A stretch of DNA of 64,000 bases from assembly GCF_020184175.1 (NCBI RefSeq), contig NC_065530.1, positions 75,245,260-75,309,259 of the forward strand. Reading direction: 5' to 3'. The translations under genes and the position numbers were made by a program. The notes beneath the pieces were generated by a model, which did no database searches, was not told the DNA's origin, and was given only the letters and a program-made list of their open reading frames with translations. Positions 26,491 through 39,600 of the stretch are shown in pieces (position 1 is the first letter of the stretch; each line of letters begins with the position of its first letter). The DNA is from Aphis gossypii. Taxonomy: Eukaryota; Arthropoda; Insecta; Hemiptera; Aphididae.

Positions 26491-27480
26491 CGCTTAGCAG
26501 AGAGTGTTCACAATCATCGGTGATTGTTGAAATTTACCAACCACTCTGGTGAATGTTGTCATTTTTTAAAAATGCCATACAATGTGAACATTTAGTATTT
26601 ACCAGTGTTCTTTGTCATGTGCAATTGTTATTTTGAATGTTATTTTTATAATAGTAATTAGTTAGAAATACACATATATAAATAATTATAGTTTATATGA
26701 GGTTCATACATAATTTTATACAATTCTTCCTTATTTTACATAAATCATTTTAGTTTAAACTGCTTTTAATGGAACTATTAGTTTATGACTATCCCTAATA
26801 CCATTGATTATACATATTATAGTATTAATAGTATCTATATAACTAGAATTTACAATCAATGATAATACTAATAACATCAAATCGATTTAATCTTCTGTAA
26901 TCAGTTCATTATTTATTTATTTTTTTTAGCACTCATTATTCATTACTTCAATAATATGTTTATTTTATTTGCCAGTGATTAAATGATTAAATTAAAAAAA
27001 AAAAAAAAAATTATACCTTTTTTTAAATTAAATATACTTGCACTAAACTTTTTATAAAAAATGTCCTACATATGTTAAGTTTAAAATAATATAAATCATC
27101 AGTTAATATAGAACCTACTAGACAAATAATCTAGTAATTAAACATTTCAACACCAGACTGTTAGTTGTCACATAATATCAATAGGTATGTGAGCTCATAA
27201 TCTCTAGTAATAACACAAATAAAAGTCAAATATACGTCTCTAAAACTGGTCACTGATTAATATTTTTCAAATATTCTGTTAAAGCTATAACGTTTTAATA
27301 ATATAAAAACATATCATAAAATATATATCGCGTTTCAAGTGTTGTCAACATTTACCATACACAAATAAATTGTAAAAAAAATCAACAATCACCGGTGTAT
27401 GACCACGCAGAGACCATTTTGGCAAAATGTCAACACGTACTGGTGACTGTCAACATTCATACTTACTGCAATCATACACC
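26490..27480. repeat. Cluster of direct and inverted GGTGA-N-TGTTG words
   Basis: GGTGATTGTTGA at 26519-26530 is exactly reverse-complemented at 27382-27393. TGAATGTTG at 26550-26558 is exactly reverse-complemented at 27451-27459. A further GGTGACTGTCAA lies at 27442. Repeated subterminal words of this kind are known from ends of non-autonomous DNA transposons. However, the words are not in mirror order, so these are not simple terminal repeats. The interior is AT-rich and non-coding. Confidence 0.3.
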
Positions 27481-28500
27481 TTAACATATACGTGTAAAAA
27501 CGTTTCACTAAAACCATTTTTTCTTAAAATCGACCGTAGTAATAAATTCATATGATCAGAAATACGTGTATACGTGTATGATTTTCTTTTCAAAATGCAC
27601 AAAAAAAAAAAAACTCTAAATATTAAATTAGTCCGTAGGCCATTTATAAATCGATTTTAAGGGCTGGCAATTATTCTCTTTGAACTGCTTACGTATTGAT
27701 AAGCGAGTTTTACACATTGTACGCACTCGCACTGCATAAACACGCATGCATGTCAAGGTAACTTCTATCATTGTTATCCGACATTTCCCAAATCCCTACC
27801 TATTTACTACACTGTTTGATTTCTGGAATAATAATATTTCGAGCGTAATTTTTGTCTGTTGTTCACGTATTGTATAACGAATAATAATAATAATAATAAT
27901 TATGGTCATTATGTACAAACACATATACAAACAGATTAGGCTACTTATTATTGTGTATTGTGGTATTATGTACCTACAGCTCATTGCTGACTAAACCATT
28001 CCTTGCATCGAGCAATATATAATTAATTCTAATAGTTATGTTGTAAAATAACCGGTGCATTTTTTTTTTTTTTATCGAAATATTTTGCCAAAAAAAGCAG
28101 CAGGCCAGTTTAATCCCTCCACTTTCAGTTGTTATCTTATAATTATTATATTATATTCATATAATTACATAAATACGGCATTGTTTTTCATGTGAATAAC
28201 GATTATACGACAACATGGCGTACAAATTATTTGGTAATTTATGAGAAGTTGGTTATATATTTTTATTTGAAATGAATGGAAAAAACTAAAAACTTTTATT
28301 TGTATATAGATTTTTTGGTTTTAAAGTTCTTGTTGCTAAAAACGTGATTTGATGGTTTGTAATTTTTTTATTCATTCCTCGGCTATAGAAAAAAACCAAA
28401 GAAAAAAGTTATACTCGTGGGTTTATAATATTTTTTGTCGATATTCTGCAAAACTCATCCGTCAATCAGTCATGTTTTTAAATATTGTTTCTGAAATTAT
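27481..28500. other. AT-rich non-coding stretch
   Basis: Includes an (ATA)n microsatellite at about 27,880-27,901 and poly-T near 28,061-28,073. The - frame at 27796-27984 translates the microsatellite. No gene is seen. Confidence 0.55.
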
Positions 28501-28519
28501 GGTACGCTTTGTTTGCACA

Positions 28520-28535
28520 GGTTAGGTTAGGTTAG
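28520..28535 (+). repeat. Interstitial telomere-like (TTAGG)n
   Basis: GGTTAGGTTAGGTTAG is three units of the insect telomere repeat TTAGG. Three units can arise by chance or by repair of a double-strand break with telomeric DNA. It does not show that a telomere is near. Confidence 0.6.
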
Positions 28536-28539
28536 TTCA

Positions 28540-31500
28540 TAACTTTGATGGAACTTAAATTAAAGTTAAAAACTAATGGAACACTTAAAATTTAAATAAA
28601 TTATTTTGGAAAAAAATATATGTCAAAAACCATCCTAAATAAAATTATATAATATATTATTATTGTACATTTGTATATTATTAGTTTATAGCTATACTAT
28701 TATGTATTATAAATTATATAGATAGTAGATATTTATAATAATGTTTTTGTATAATATTATATGTATATTTGTTAAGAAATAATATTAAATTTAATTTTAT
28801 AGAAATGCAATTTTATTAATATTAACTGCTAACCAAATTATGTAATTATAAAATAGGAGTATAAATATATTATTAATTTTTGATTTGTGTGATTATTAGT
28901 ATAATATTTAAATTTGAATTTTAAATAATGTGTTAATAAACAATGTAGCATTGTAATAGGTACCTATGAATTATAATATAATACAATAAGAAATATTATT
29001 TAATATAAAATATTATACAATTAAACTCGTATCATATCAAAATTTCATTATTTTGCACATTTTAAATTTTTTATCATCTTCATTTGAGAGGGTTTGGCTG
29101 ACATCCGTGAGGAATAGGTTTTGTGTCACTCGAGGTCATAGACGTCTATTTTTTATTTTATGCCTAGGTTATAGTACTAGGTTTCTTGAAAAGTTTTTAA
29201 TTTGAAATGGAAGTTTATTTACTAAGTTTTGATACAATTATGTAGCAGGGGTATTTCCAAATATAAAATTTCAATTTCAATAAAATAAATTGCTGCAGAT
29301 TTTCCTTATTTATAAAACTTTTTTGAAGGAAATTAAAAATTCTTAATTGTAGTTACAACTAATTATAGTATACAAATAACATAAAATAACATAATATTAA
29401 AATATTTATATGATTTCCGAAAAGTAAAATGAAAAATAAGTGTATAATGTTATGTTTATTCATAGTGTACCTAATCACCCATTTATATTAATTTCTAATT
29501 TCTCTTCTTTCACACACCCTTCTACCCTAGAATAACGTTTCCCTTCAAGTTATGTCTGAAATACCATACATTAACAGATAATTATTATAACTACATATTT
29601 TGAAAGAAAATTAATATTGTACACAAATTATTTTATGTATTGGATAATATTTATATTTCATTAAAACTAAAGTAAATACTGTTAAAAATATTACATTTGT
29701 CTAAAAAATATATTTGACAAAATTAAGTTTTAATATAGGAAGCAGCTTGTACTTATTTTACTTTAATAATTTATTGAATGTTTTCAATAATGATTTAAAA
29801 GTAAATACTATTAAGGTGTTAATAGAGATAAAGAAAATTTAACATTTATATTTGTGAGGCAACACTTTGCAGTAGGTATGCATTTTAATGATGTGTTTAA
29901 AATGGCTAATATTATATTATACTTAATGAGAGTCTTTTATTTTTAAACTGTATATCCTATGCGCGTTTTATAAAAAATGTAGATATTAAGTTAATACGAT
30001 TTTACTTGTTGTTGGCGGAAAGATTAATAACCTAATGTTGAAATGTAATAATTATAATATGGTTAAACAAATTAATTCATGACGCGTTCAGCTATCATAT
30101 AAAAAAAAATATGTTATACTTTTATAAGACTTGGAGAGATTTATGATAATATGCACTTGTATTTGAAAATAAGTACAGATTATAAAATTACGAGATCGTA
30201 TAGAAATTAATGGTGGAAGAAAATACAAAACACCTTTTATTTTTAACCATTTCATTTTTATAGTACCTACTTACCTCAATAAAACCATTTCAGTGGCCCA
30301 TTTCTAACGAATGTTAGATTTGAGATAAATAATATTATATAATATGCTTTTGTAATCAACATAATATATTGTCAAAAAATGATTATATTATAATACAATT
30401 CACATAATAATATTATTAATATATTATCATATTATAATATTTATTCTAAATAAATTAAGCTATAATAATTCACCAATTAATGAATTAATCCATATAGGCG
30501 GTGTGGGAAGTGACTTATTACCAGCACCGGAATATTAATTTTTACTTCTTTTGCAAGTCGCTGAATAGTTTTGAAACAAACATATCATGTTTTATTTCCT
30601 GTTCGTAGGAATTTGTTGTAGATGGATTGTTTTAAGCTTTCGATAATAATTAGAAAATACCTAACCACGCATAGTCGACTTAATTAAAACTCAGTAAAAA
30701 CAATTTAATTTGATTATACATTTTGTGCGATTTTGTCTTACAATATAGATACTTAGTTTTATATAAACTCATATATTATGTAATTTAATACCTAATAATA
30801 ATATTACCTTTATCCTTTGATGTAGTACAGCAAGTTTGAGCAATTCAAACAACCGAACCGAATCGAGAAAATGTCGATTTAGGACAAACGTAGAGACTAT
30901 GTCGTCTTATTTTCTTCATTCAGTGAATTCCGGGAAGATAAAGTTTTACAACACTAAACTATACCTACTATACAATAAAAGGGATGGGAATGTGTTTTAA
31001 ATAAATTATTTTAAATATGTGCTTAACACGTTTAAATATACCTAAACATAAAAAGTTATTGTAATTTTCTATGAAATGTACATTTTCGTTTATGTTATAT
31101 ACAACCATGATCATCATGGTTAGGAATGTTATGATCATGTATGATACCATGATGTAAAGATAACATTAGAACGATATCTCTATAAATTACCTATATCACA
31201 CTTTAAGACTTTAAGCACAAAATTATTATAAATTAAAATTTGTTTCATATCATTTTTTTTTAAATGAATAAAGCTTTGTTTCTTAGTAAAAAATACTACT
31301 TGTCGAATAATTTAGAAAATACTGTTTTTTTTTTCAAACTTGAAATAATAACATATTTTTTATATTTGTATAAATATGTATATATATATTATTTACCTCT
31401 ACGTTTCTAAATAGTGGATAACATTTCTGCAACAAATAGTGTTTCCGGCGTTTAGAAGTTTCACTGTATTATTATTTAGTATTTTGTAAAATTTTAAAAA

Positions 31501-31640
31501 CGAAATATTTATCATACTTTATATTTCAAATTTACAAGTAAGTCGCAGAATATTTGAATATTTTTCTTGTGGTATTGAGCTGATAGACAAAAATGTAATT
31601 TTTTGTCGTCGTATTAATATTATATTATATTATAGATATC
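28540..31640. other. AT-rich non-coding stretch
   Basis: About 3.1 kb of AT-rich DNA, with a patch near 29,085-29,190 and another near 30,490-30,560 of slightly higher G+C. It includes the small palindrome cluster at 31,103-31,154. The - frame at 30968-31150 is a chance frame across that cluster. No gene is seen. Confidence 0.5.
31103..31121. repeat. Palindrome AACCATGAT-C-ATCATGGTT
   Basis: Perfect 9-base arms surround a single central base. Related words (atgatcat, ccatgatg) follow up to 31,154. It may be a protein-binding site or chance. No neighbouring gene supports a role. Confidence 0.4.
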
Positions 31641-31910
31641 AAAATAAAAGCTTTAATCGTATACAGTATAAATGGATCTCACGGTGCTGCAAGACGGTTA
31701 TAATGACTCAGTGACGATGTGATGGTTTCTGTTTTTTTTTTGTGTCGGACGTATTCATTTTGATGATTACGAAACTCGTATCAAGAAAAAAATAACAATA
31801 TACGAGGGACACGTGCCAATACAGTCAACGCGTGTTTAACAGACGACAATGCCAAAAATCTAAATCGCCGACCATTTTATATATAGGTATATTTATTATA
31901 ATATATGTAA

Positions 31911-32252
31911 TTGAATAATAATATCGTTAAGTGCAATATCAATATAGAAAAACGCATACGCTATCGACACGTCTCAGTGGTGTGTCGACTGTTGAGATAT
32001 TTTCCTTTAACAAAAACCGACCGAGATTCATTATTGCACCAGATGGACGGACTTGAATTATATTTCCCGTTAACAGTTATTATACGTAACTCTATACTAA
32101 ATAATGAATATATAAAATATAATTATTATTTATTGAGAATTAACTTTCGAGCCGTCCGTCGTGGTGTGATCGATCGACTGTTATTTATATTTAATGGATC
32201 GATGACGATCATTAACCTAATTTCTTTCAAGTATTTGGATAATGGCGTTTGA
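31911..32252 (+). CDS. Unassigned 113-codon open frame
   Basis: A frame open for 113 codons, starting at TTG with an internal ATG near 32,041. It lies in a block with more G+C than average (31,640-32,260). The peptide has mixed Arg, Leu, Ile and Asn content, with repeated 'YFPLT' at two places (about residues 29-33 and 50-54), but no recognisable domain and no clear splice signals. The twice-occurring word is probably coincidental. I list it only because of its length and mixed composition. Confidence 0.12.
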   Translation: MNNNIVKCNINIEKRIRYRHVSVVCRLLRYFPLTKTDRDSLLHQMDGLELYFPLTVIIRNSILNNEYIKYNYYLLRINFRAVRRGVIDRLLFIFNGSMTIINLISFKYLDNGV

Positions 32253-32538
32253 CGATACCTAAAATCTGGTTGTTTTTTCACATTTATTTTTACTAATACA
32301 AAAAGTATGAGTTAAGAATAATGAATAACATATTTTGACGTTGACAGTTAAAATGTTTTATTTATTATGTGAAAAAAAAAAATGTTTTTTGTTATAATAA
32401 TATGTAGAAAATACCTGCAACCCTGTAATATTACCACAAGAAAAAGTTGGTCATATCGAGTAGTCGATTTAAGACAAACGTCAAAAACCTGCAGATATCT
32501 GAATTATTTTTTTTTTAAAAAAAAGAACGAATTATATA

Positions 32539-32983
32539 TTGTATAATAAAACTGAAACATTATTTGGCTTTCGAACTACAGTTTGGAAACGTAGATCGTG
32601 CCGTTTTCGCAATCCTCGATTTAATTATAGTGTAGTCCCTTCTCGTGTAGGAACAAACGCGCAGCACTCCCCTTTTGCAGGATACAGAATAATATCAGAT
32701 GCACAATTTAACACTGCCGGCAAATGAGCCAGCCCAGGAGCGCGCGTATCAAAGCCCCCTCGGGACTGCTTTAGTAGACCGATTTAGTCTACCCGATAAA
32801 ACGCATTTCCAAATATTCCTATTCAACCTCGTCGTTCCATATACGTCGGCTCACCCGAAATCATATAGTACGACTAATATTATATATTTTATATACATCC
32901 ACATTATAAACAGCAGTCGCATGACAGGTATTTTTGCCGTAAATCAGTTATATATCATTCGTATTATACATATATTTATATAA
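32539..32983 (+). other. GC-richer block with two overlapping frames
   Basis: Between 32,540 and 32,870 the composition rises (gccgttttcgcaatcctcg, gccagcccaggagcgcgcg, gtcgttccatatacgtcggctcaccc). Two + frames overlap in different registers (32539-32727, 62 codons; 32699-32983, 94 codons). The best part of the second, about residues 8-60, has a protein-like mix of residues before it degenerates into Ile/Tyr. I recognise nothing. A decayed exon, transposon fragment or conserved non-coding element would all fit. Confidence 0.18.
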
Positions 32984-33030
32984 AACGTTTTTTGTTCATT
33001 TTTTATTTGTTTATTTATTGTTATTATTAT

Positions 33031-33162
33031 TTATTTTATTTTCGAATCTTGCGCACGCGAATCGTAACGAAACCGTGCCAACACCGTAGTAATAGCATTC
33101 AAAAATAGCTCCACGACGCGACCCAAAAGACAAATGACCGGCAGCGGCGGTTGTGAGACCAT
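33031..33162 (-). CDS. Possible small protein or terminal exon, 43 codons
   Basis: From an ATG at 33162-33160 the minus strand is open for 43 codons to TAA at 33033-33031. The codons are unlike the AT-rich background (CCG CCG CTG CCG GTC, GGT CGC GTC GTG GAG, ACG GTG TTG GCA CGG). The peptide starts MVSQPPLPV, has a hydrophobic centre (residues about 9-28, containing VVELFLNAITTVL) and a basic, polar end. The frame runs upstream to 33,300 but there it only translates an AT microsatellite, so I chose this ATG. There is no clear acceptor before it. It could be a small ORF, a last exon, or a chance frame in a GC-richer block. Confidence 0.25.
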   Translation of the reverse strand: MVSQPPLPVICLLGRVVELFLNAITTVLARFRYDSRAQDSKIK

Positions 33163-33190
33163 TTGAAAAGCGTAAATATCGCAAAAATAT

Positions 33191-33238
33191 ATTATGATAT
33201 TATATATATTATATATATATAATATATATATATATATA
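33191..33238. repeat. AT dinucleotide microsatellite
   Basis: A run of TA/AT units with a few phase shifts. It adjoins the small coding-like frame at 33031-33162. Confidence 0.85.
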
Positions 33239-33309
33239 CCTACAATATCCGTTTGCCTTAAAAGCTTGACCGACTTATACAATACCATCACTACCGCCAA
33301 GTAGACTGG

Positions 33310-34720
33310 TGTAATATTATATACGTTAATACACTCAACAATTGCATGAAATTATTTATAATATTAATATCGCTGTTCAGAAATATTAAGTTCTTACGAT
33401 AAAAAGCAAACGGATACGAGTGGATACATTCAATTGCTGTGGATAACTGGGAGGTGGTAAATTGGCAGTATTCTCTCTATTTTGACATGGTTAGAGTCGT
33501 AACCGAATGTTAAGAAACAGCGACTGTACAATAATTATATTAAAATGGCATGTATATTACGATGGTTTGAAATAAAAAAAAAAACACTACAGAAACATGT
33601 CCAATATATTTTTAAGTGAAAATTTGCGTAAGTGTTATTATAACTCTATTCATACAATTAACTGAATTTGTACAGCTAATAATTTAATGTTTTTTGTTTT
33701 GTAAAAACAAATTCAAATACCAACTATTTTAATTTTTAATAAATATAACAAATACAATTTCCTTTATTGGTTGATGATTCTTTAAAAAATTTATTTCTGG
33801 TAAAAAAATACAAAACAAAATTTTACCAATTTTATCAGGTTACGTTTGAATATTTGACTACCAGTATTATTATTTATTACTAATGTCTGTATTTAAATGT
33901 CTTAAAAACTATCAAAAAAAAACCAAATATATTGCCTTTAAAAATAACTAAAATTTGTATGATAATTAGTACTTGTATATGGATTATGGACCAATGCAAG
34001 TGATAGAAAAACGACAGTTTAAATTTCAGCATTTTAACACTTATTCATCTAAATTAAAACAGTAAACTAATAATAATACAAAACAAAATACCAAAATTAG
34101 GCGACCAATAAGCAAACAATAAATAAATGCGATCGCGATGTATCACTGACTTACCAATAAGTTATTATTTGTTTGAGTCTCGTTAAGACATATCATATCC
34201 AATAATCTTTGGAGATATATAAAGATATTATCGCATTCATATTATATGGAACGATTTACAATAATTAACACATATGAAAAATACCTAAAAATTATTAAAA
34301 CAAAATTTGTTTTATAGATTTATATTTATTTATATTATATTTAGGTAATCTAATGAAAAAATTATTTCTTATTATAATATTTTGAATTTCCCGATTTACG
34401 TTAAAAGATCATACAATGTATGCATTACAAATAAATAAAACGAGATAACAATTCCAAAAATTATAAAATTTATCTAATAACAGTTCCGGTTTTGAAGTAA
34501 GTTGCTGTGACATAGAAAAAAAAAATATGGAATTGGAATTAGTTGTCATAGAGCATACAGAAAATAATGCGCTTTACATTGAAATCCAGTCTCAAATTAT
34601 TAAAAATCCAACGCCAACATTTGTAAACTATAAAAGAAAAGCAGGACATCAATATTATGAAAAATAATTATTGCCATTATTATTATAATTATTATTACGG
34701 TATCAAATGGAATACCTAAC
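33310..34720. other. AT-rich non-coding stretch
   Basis: No open frame, RNA or structured repeat was found. Confidence 0.5.
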
Positions 34721-34729
34721 TCGACGAAA

Positions 34730-35015
34730 TGATTATTTGCCTACCCCTTAAAACATTCGGTGTACGAGTTCTACGCTCGTCCACCGCGAAATTGTGTGCA
34801 CATTCAGCAAGCACCAATAATGTCATTGTCTGTAATTGGTAGCCTACAACTAGCCCATCACCGTTTACACTTGCGACGTAGTTTAATTACGATCGTATAC
34901 CAATTTCGATACGTTATATTATTTTAGTTTTACCCACTCGAACTGCCAATATTATAATTTACTCAGTACCCAGTAATAGTTGTTCACTTTATCACGTCCC
35001 CGTTTCAAATGGTAT
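34730..35015. other. GC-richer patch, possible conserved non-coding element
   Basis: Sequence of balanced composition (for example 'cggtgtacgagttctacgctcgtccaccgcg' and 'gcccatcaccgtttacacttgcgacgtag') with frequent stops on both strands. A regulatory role is only a guess. Confidence 0.2.
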
Positions 35016-36229
35016 CAATCGATATTATTATTAACACTTTCGTAGCTAGGTATATTATTATATATAATCGCCTCAAGCTTTAGACGTGGCTTATAGGCAC
35101 TATTTGACCTTAATTTTTGGGGGCGCTAAAATTATACAAAGTTTACGATACGTAACATAACTAATCATTCTATTGTTTACAATACTTTCAATAATACAGT
35201 AGGTAATTAATTATTTAAATAAAATACTAACGATAAATAACTATTTATATACTAAAGAATTTATCTGGTATTAATTTAAAATGTAATATTAATATTTCTT
35301 CAGATTTTAATTATTTACCTGTTAATTTTTTCAATATTTTCAATAAAAAAATTGAAAGTAGTTCTTATAACAATAATAATAGCTCGTATCATAATTTGTA
35401 TTCTTCACGTTATATAAATTATCACACTAGTGTTAGTGCATAATTAGCGAAGTTATGGTATGGATGTTATGTTATGGATGGTAAAATAATATTTGAGCGT
35501 ACTAAGAACTGCCTAGTTATAATATGTGATGTGTCTTGAAGGGATCAGAATGTCCTCATTCATCGAGTCCTTGATATTCCGACGCCAGTCTTAAAGGCAC
35601 CAAAGTAATTTTTATTCTCAGTCAAAAATCTTAAAAATTTAACTCAAAGTTCAGCATATATTGTGATTAATCATTATAATAATTTAAAAGTATCAAAAAT
35701 ATGTAGGCTTTATTTATTTTTTTAAGCATTTGAACTTCAAACAACATTTAATACATTTAAACAAAAAACAACAACCTTTCCTCTGACAGTTATAATTATT
35801 GTTGTAGTTCAAAAAAGCTTTTAACCTAGTTTTGAAAATGTTTGATATTGTTTATATTGTTATTTTTTATGCACAATAAAATATTCATAATATTTAGATT
35901 ATATAACTAACATATATTGTCCTACTTATACTATCCTAACGTACGGTTGCATTTACTTATAAATTTATATCAATATTATTATTATAGTAAATATTATGAT
36001 ACAGCAATGTAATAATAAAATAGTTAATATTATAACATATTCATTGAAACAATTGTATTAACTTAACATATTTTTATAATAATAAAAAAAAAAAAATAAA
36101 TACTTATAGTGATATAAAATATATAATAAAATATTCTTAGAAATAAATTCTGACACTTAGTCTACATTCAGAATCATTGCTTTCTAATCTAACCTATTAT
36201 ACAGCAGAATAACTTTTCAGGGTTTTAGT
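35016..36229. other. AT-rich non-coding stretch
   Basis: Contains a short 'tttttgggggcgctaaaatt' segment near 35,115-35,134 that could be a scrap of a mobile element, and a slightly GC-richer patch near 35,535-35,600. No gene is seen. Confidence 0.5.
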
Positions 36230-36660
36230 TTTTGGGTCACTGTAAATTGTGTCCCATTTAAAATGTTTTATGAAAAATTGTTGCCCGGGTATATTTTTAA
36301 TTTGTTGTTAAATTTAAATTGTACATCCGACCGGAAATCGGAATATCCCAGGCTGCAATTTATGTATGTTTTAAAAGTATATGGGCCGTAATTTACATAG
36401 TATATGACTATGACCTTTTTTGGGGGTCGCAATTTACCGACTCCGTAATTTTTACTGTCATTATGTTTTCGGTTTATAATTTAATATTCTTATTTAAAAC
36501 TAAGTTGTGCAATTATTTATTTTATTTATACTTAACACTTGATCAATGTTTTGACAGTTATTATTCATTTTTTTGGAGTGTCAGTAAAGTGATCTTTGAT
36601 TTCATCTTACTCTTAGATTCGACATTTTGTTATGATAAAATTATGTTTTATTATTTGTAG
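36230..36660. repeat. Possible mobile-element fragment with repeated CAATTTAC-type words
   Basis: Within about 200 bases the word recurs in both orientations: GTAAATTG at 36242-36249, GCAATTTAT at 36355-36363, GTAATTTAC at 36388-36396, GCAATTTAC at 36429-36437 and CGTAATTTTTAC near 36444. Two of the sites share the context TTTTGGG(GG)TC. Such clustered subterminal words are typical of non-autonomous DNA transposons or tandem-derived repeats. A 113-codon + frame (36319-36660) crosses it, starting at TTG and becoming Phe/Tyr/Leu-rich. I do not regard it as a gene. Confidence 0.3.
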
Positions 36661-39600
36661 TCAACGTGTTTTAAGGTGTTATCATTTTGTATTAAGTATT
36701 ATTATTATTGAAAAGATGCATTTGTTCAACTTTAGTTTTGTGTATGAATCGAATAAAATGTATTTACGATATTAACGGTAATAGTATTAGTATTATTGGC
36801 GGTTACATATTGATACCAGTAACCCAAAAATATTTGTTTAATTTACAGTTAAAGGCGTTTGCCGTTACCGTATAATATATATACGAGTTTATACATAAAA
36901 GTAAAACTACAATACTACGTACTACATAATATTATACAACAGTAGCTGCAATAAGAATTTCCAACCGTTTTATAGCATACCTATATAAATAGATATATGA
37001 GTGTGCAATATAAAATTATATAATTTAAGCTCATAAATGAGTTAATACATATTTTATAGAAATAAAACCGTACCTATATTTATTTATGGCATTATTTTTT
37101 CACGTTTTTACACAAGTAAGTATCGGAATCGAAACAATATTTTTTTTACGGCGAGACAAAAATATAAATTATGGACCATATTATTATTGTTATATATGTA
37201 AAATTAAATTTCAAAATTAACAGTAATGAACGATAAAAATGCATTAAATTAGAACATTTCACATAAACAACTCGTTTTAAACATTAAGCACTGAGAAGTG
37301 TTAATATGTATTTTTTTTTTTAAATTTTGTCAAGTCGTTTTAATGTTATGAAATGAATTATCACCTACCTACAGTATAAATAATCATGGGTAATTAAAAA
37401 GTAAAAAATGATTTTTTTTTTCATTATAGCATTATTGACTGTTGTTATTTTAAATGATATATTTAAAACATTGTTGATAAATTATATAATATAACGTCAT
37501 TATAATATTGTGATAAAAAATAATTTTATTAAGTAATATAGTAAGTATAGTTTTATTATTATTATTACTTTTATATCACGTACTAAGACGGTTAGTCATT
37601 TGTTTACAATATTTTATAATGGTTTATTTTTATATATTATTAGTTCATTGGTTCATTACGAAGATTAAAGGACATGTTAATCTCCCGAGGCAATAATTCC
37701 CTCTTTGAAGGCTAAAAGAGAAGAAAATTAACTATTTTTTTTTTTCTGTTAATAACAAAATCTAAAGAACTCCTTGCCGCATATACGTCTCGATTATATT
37801 CGCATTTACCTCTCAAGAGAGATTAATCAATTTTAACCCTTTCATTAGAATCTGCCATTGTTTGCACAATACTACTCACACTTCTGTACAAAATTACACT
37901 AATGGTACTATATGCATATATCTTCTCCAGGTTATACGAGTAGATAAAATTACACAGATACTTGTAGATCACAGTACCTACGTAATCAATTTAAGTTGTA
38001 TTTCATACTTTAGCAGAATGTGTTAATAATGATAACAATAATATTATGTACAATGGTACTCAATAATATTATTGAATAGTGATGTGAATACTGCAATGGT
38101 TTCCCTTTTGTGTGGGTTGAATACTTTGAGTTGAATATAACTATATACTTCGATTTTGAGCAAATAGAGAGAGAGCTATTATTATTTTTAGATATTAATA
38201 AATGTAGGCTAAACACCATTATATTTTAACTTTTTATCAAGTATAAATACATATTATATATTATAAAAGGAGATCTTAATATTGTTTTACTATAAAAAAA
38301 TGTTGGCTTTATCGAAAAACGACATTTTTGTGTAATGATGATTTGGCTTATAAATTGTTCTTAGTTTGGCTACATATTTATTTGAAACATAATTTTAATT
38401 TTTTAATTTAAATCTTTAATAAAATATATCTCATAGTTAATGCAATGTTTGATGAACGGTTATTCCTTACTATACAATATTTAGAATAAACAACCGATGT
38501 GTATATACTATTTATATTTTTAGTAGAATATATTAATTGAAGCATTTTTATCGTTAAAAAAAAAGAAATGGAATATTAATTTTATTTCATAAATATTAAA
38601 ATAAAAAGCAATTTTTTGTAGAAGTGATAAATATCTAAGTATAAAATATTAACAGGAATGAATAATTTTAAAGCGTTTTAAATGAAAATATATTATACAT
38701 GCGTATAGGTACTCGTAATTCTAATGGTTAAATAATAGTTAAATAACTTTCAATATAACTTTAATTCAGCAATAAGTATTATTTACTTTAAAGTACAATG
38801 TGTTCATCATTTATTTATTTTTTCTATATAAATTATAAAATACACAAGTATATAATTTTTAAAAATAAACAAATATTAATAAGTTATAATTAAAAAGTGT
38901 AAGTTACTCTAAAAGTCATTATGGTAAAAATTAAAAATAATATATTAATTTGACTTTTATTTATTTTAATTGCTTTAAATTATAAACTATTTAACATTTT
39001 ATTTTGAACTAGAATGTATTAATAGATAATATTATTAATATCTACAGAAAAATCATTAAAAAAAATTCACTTATATTAAATACTTACCATAAGACGTTTA
39101 ATACTTTACGTCTTTAGATCATCAAAAAAAAAAAAAATTCTTCTAAGAATTCCAAACATATTTATGTTAAATTCCGTATAAAGCAATCAACAGACATTTA
39201 AAATACATTTATTTGTTGATATCGGAGTCGACGAAAAATACACGAAATTCTTTCTATGTTTAATAATTGTATAATACTTTTGCAGATACTGGCAATGAAA
39301 ATATCTTTTCTCTGGGATTAAATATTTGTTTATTAGTTAAACTTATAGTTATTTGATGTCAACAATCGTATATCGATTGTACGAATTGAAATAAAACAAT
39401 ACACTTGTATGTGTTATCTGAATAATTTAATATACCTTCTACAGAAGGTACAATACTACAGTATTGTTTAAGTTTCACACGTGTAATCTGCAAGTTGTGT
39501 TCTAATTTGAAGTTATTTTATTATTCTACTCCAATACCTCAATATTGTCATAGCTATGTCATAGGTATTACAATGAATTATTAATAGTAAAATAACATGG

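Noticed and set aside
36319..36660. 113-codon + frame as a membrane protein gene
   Set aside because: It starts at TTG, overlaps repeated CAATTTAC words of a probable mobile element and becomes Phe/Tyr/Leu-rich. Hydrophobicity here follows from T-rich codons.
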